Below are positions 7,806 through 8,236 of a stretch of DNA of 8,236 nt, one piece after another. The notes below the pieces were generated by a model, which was given only the letters and a program-made list of their open reading frames with translations, ran no database searches and was not told where the DNA came from. Both the position numbers and the translations under genes were made by a program. The stretch is from Oscillibacter sp. (GTDB lineage Bacteria > Bacillota > Clostridia > Oscillospirales > Oscillospiraceae): the NCBI GenBank assembly GCA_020025475.1, contig JAHHSA010000065.1, positions 1 to 8,236 of the forward strand, read 5' to 3'. Within the stretch, counting starts at the first letter, position 1; every line of letters starts with the position of its first letter.

Positions 7806-7847
7806 ACATATCAGGAACGATTAAGTCCTTGAAAATGCTGTAAATAC
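7800..7847 (-). promoter_or_regulatory. Candidate antiterminator pairing
   Basis: In the minus-strand RNA, GTATTTACA (7847-7839, inside the end of the leader ORF) can pair with TGTAAAGAC (7808-7800) in eight of nine positions. An inner AGGA/TCCT pairing (7829-7826 with 7816-7813) could add stability. The downstream arm includes the first six bases of the terminator stem, so the two folds exclude each other. A ribosome finishing the leader ORF would cover the upstream arm, while one held at the Ile codons would leave it free. ATTTACAGCA (7845-7836) could instead pair with TGCTAAAT (7872-7865), with a 2-base bulge. The antiterminator is much weaker than the 14-bp terminator, so this assignment is tentative. 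Confidence 0.4.
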
Positions 7848-7940
7848 ACTGTTTTGAGCATCACATTTAGCACCATTACCATTGCAGATCGCAATAATAA
7901 TGATGCTAATAATGATGATAGCAAAGCAGGTATTCAGCAT
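7821..7940 (-). CDS. Isoleucine-rich ilv leader peptide
   Basis: A 39-residue ORF whose N-terminal half reads MLNTCFAIIIISIIIIAIC, with nine Ile codons among codons 8-18 (ATC and ATT, no ATA). The ATG at 7940 has AAAGGAG ten bases upstream and sits about 60 bases after the predicted transcription start. An in-frame ATG at 8015 lies upstream of the predicted start of the RNA and cannot be used. The ORF stops 15 bases before the terminator stem. The most likely role is to sense charged tRNA-Ile: starved ribosomes stall in the Ile run and stop the attenuator from forming. Leu and Val are hardly represented (L2, V32), so the signal would be isoleucine-specific. The tail (NGNGAKCDAQNSVFTAFSRT) has no recognised function. 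A small hydrophobic membrane peptide is an alternative reading, less likely given the position. Confidence 0.85.
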   Translation of the reverse strand: MLNTCFAIIIISIIIIAICNGNGAKCDAQNSVFTAFSRT

Positions 7941-7999
7941 ATCGGCAGTTCTCCTTTGTCGTTTTTTATGAGATAAATGTTTGTATCTCACTGAAGTTG

Positions 8000-8034
8000 T
8001 TTTGAAATATAGCACATTGCATTTTGATTGTCAA
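8000..8034 (-). promoter_or_regulatory. Sigma-A type promoter of the ilv operon
   Basis: On the minus strand TTGACA (8034-8029, perfect -35) is followed after exactly 17 bases by TATATT (8011-8006, five of six -10 bases), preceded by TGC, an extended -10 element. Transcription should start at an A near 8000-7998, giving a leader RNA of about 230 bases to the end of the attenuator T-run. It is the only strong promoter I can see for the whole operon, and so close to consensus that downstream attenuation would be needed to hold expression down. Confidence 0.88.
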
Positions 8035-8038
8035 CCTC

Positions 8039-8061
8039 TTTTTCGAGATTGGAACGAAAAA
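8039..8061. promoter_or_regulatory. Inverted repeat abutting the -35 element
   Basis: Perfect 7-bp inverted repeat, TTTTTCG and CGAAAAA, separated by nine bases, ending four bases upstream of the -35 hexamer. Its symmetry and position suit an operator or activator site; the A/T tracts could also act as an UP element. It does not match the CodY consensus as I know it. No T-rich tail of terminator type follows on the minus strand. Confidence 0.4.
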
Positions 8062-8236
8062 ATATTGAAGAACTATGAATACGAACCTCTGATGGAATGA
8101 CAGGAAGCTTGTCTGGGAATGTGCATGATAGATGAAGGAAAGATACCAAACCGGCATTGTAAAGTTACTTCCATGAGGCTTGGAATATGATGGGAATCGA
8201 TTCCGTTTGACTGCTTGGTATGTGCCTGTGACTGTT
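8062..8236. other. Upstream flank, no gene seen
   Basis: No frame here has a credible start, ribosome binding site or recognisable product on either strand; the longest open stretches are about 30 codons on the plus strand, and a minus-strand frame that runs through the promoter. A 12-bp perfect palindrome, GGAATCGATTCC, sits at 8193-8204, about 160 bases upstream of the -35; its meaning is unknown. Confidence 0.5.

Noticed and set aside
7746..8000. T-box riboswitch upstream of ilvB
   Set aside because: I looked for the conserved AGGGTGG-type antiterminator core on the minus strand and did not find it, and the leader is largely taken up by the Ile-rich ORF.
7821..8015. Longer version of the leader ORF beginning with an ATG at 8015
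   Set aside because: That start lies within the promoter, upstream of the predicted transcription start; the ATG at 7940 has a good ribosome binding site.
7966..8157. 63-codon minus-strand frame upstream of the leader
   Set aside because: It has no ribosome binding site, runs through the promoter and the inverted repeat, and has no recognisable product.

Overview
The window holds a branched-chain amino acid biosynthesis operon read entirely on the minus strand, from a promoter near 8034-8006 leftward to about position 263. The order of transcription is: isoleucine-rich leader peptide, attenuator hairpin, ilvB, ilvN, ilvC, ilvD, a DUF815-type AAA+ ATPase, a short remnant of a second ilvD, then ilvE. 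Together IlvBN, IlvC, IlvD and IlvE carry out the whole pyruvate-to-valine route. They also carry out the last four steps from 2-oxobutyrate to isoleucine, and supply 2-oxoisovalerate and the final transamination for leucine. No threonine deaminase or citramalate synthase gene is present here.

The protein types, strong AGGAGG-like ribosome binding sites, a sigma-A type promoter and a DUF815 ATPase point to a Firmicute. Moderately GC-rich genes with AT-rich intergenic DNA suggest a gut clostridium of the Oscillospiraceae/Ruminococcaceae kind; this is inference from style, not a database match.

Right part (about 7746-8236): a near-consensus extended -10 promoter, a 39-codon leader ORF with nine Ile codons among residues 8-18, and a perfect 14-bp hairpin followed by a T-run just before ilvB. 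This is the architecture of ribosome-mediated transcription attenuation responding to charged tRNA-Ile. I find no T-box motif, although T-box leaders are the usual control of ilv operons in Firmicutes.

Middle part (1525-7745): five closely packed genes with short gaps. The ATPase is placed for translational coupling to ilvD, which is not a standard ilv operon arrangement.

Left part (1-1523): base composition drops. Directly after the ATPase stop lies a stretch of about 28 codons that closely matches the IlvD C-terminus in protein sequence but differs from the intact ilvD at most third codon positions, followed by a lower-GC ilvE with a probable TTG start. The operon therefore looks mosaic: an older low-GC ilvD-ilvE locus seems to have lost most of its ilvD and been joined to a GC-richer ilvBNCD-ATPase block. 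The first 262 bases contain no convincing complete gene.
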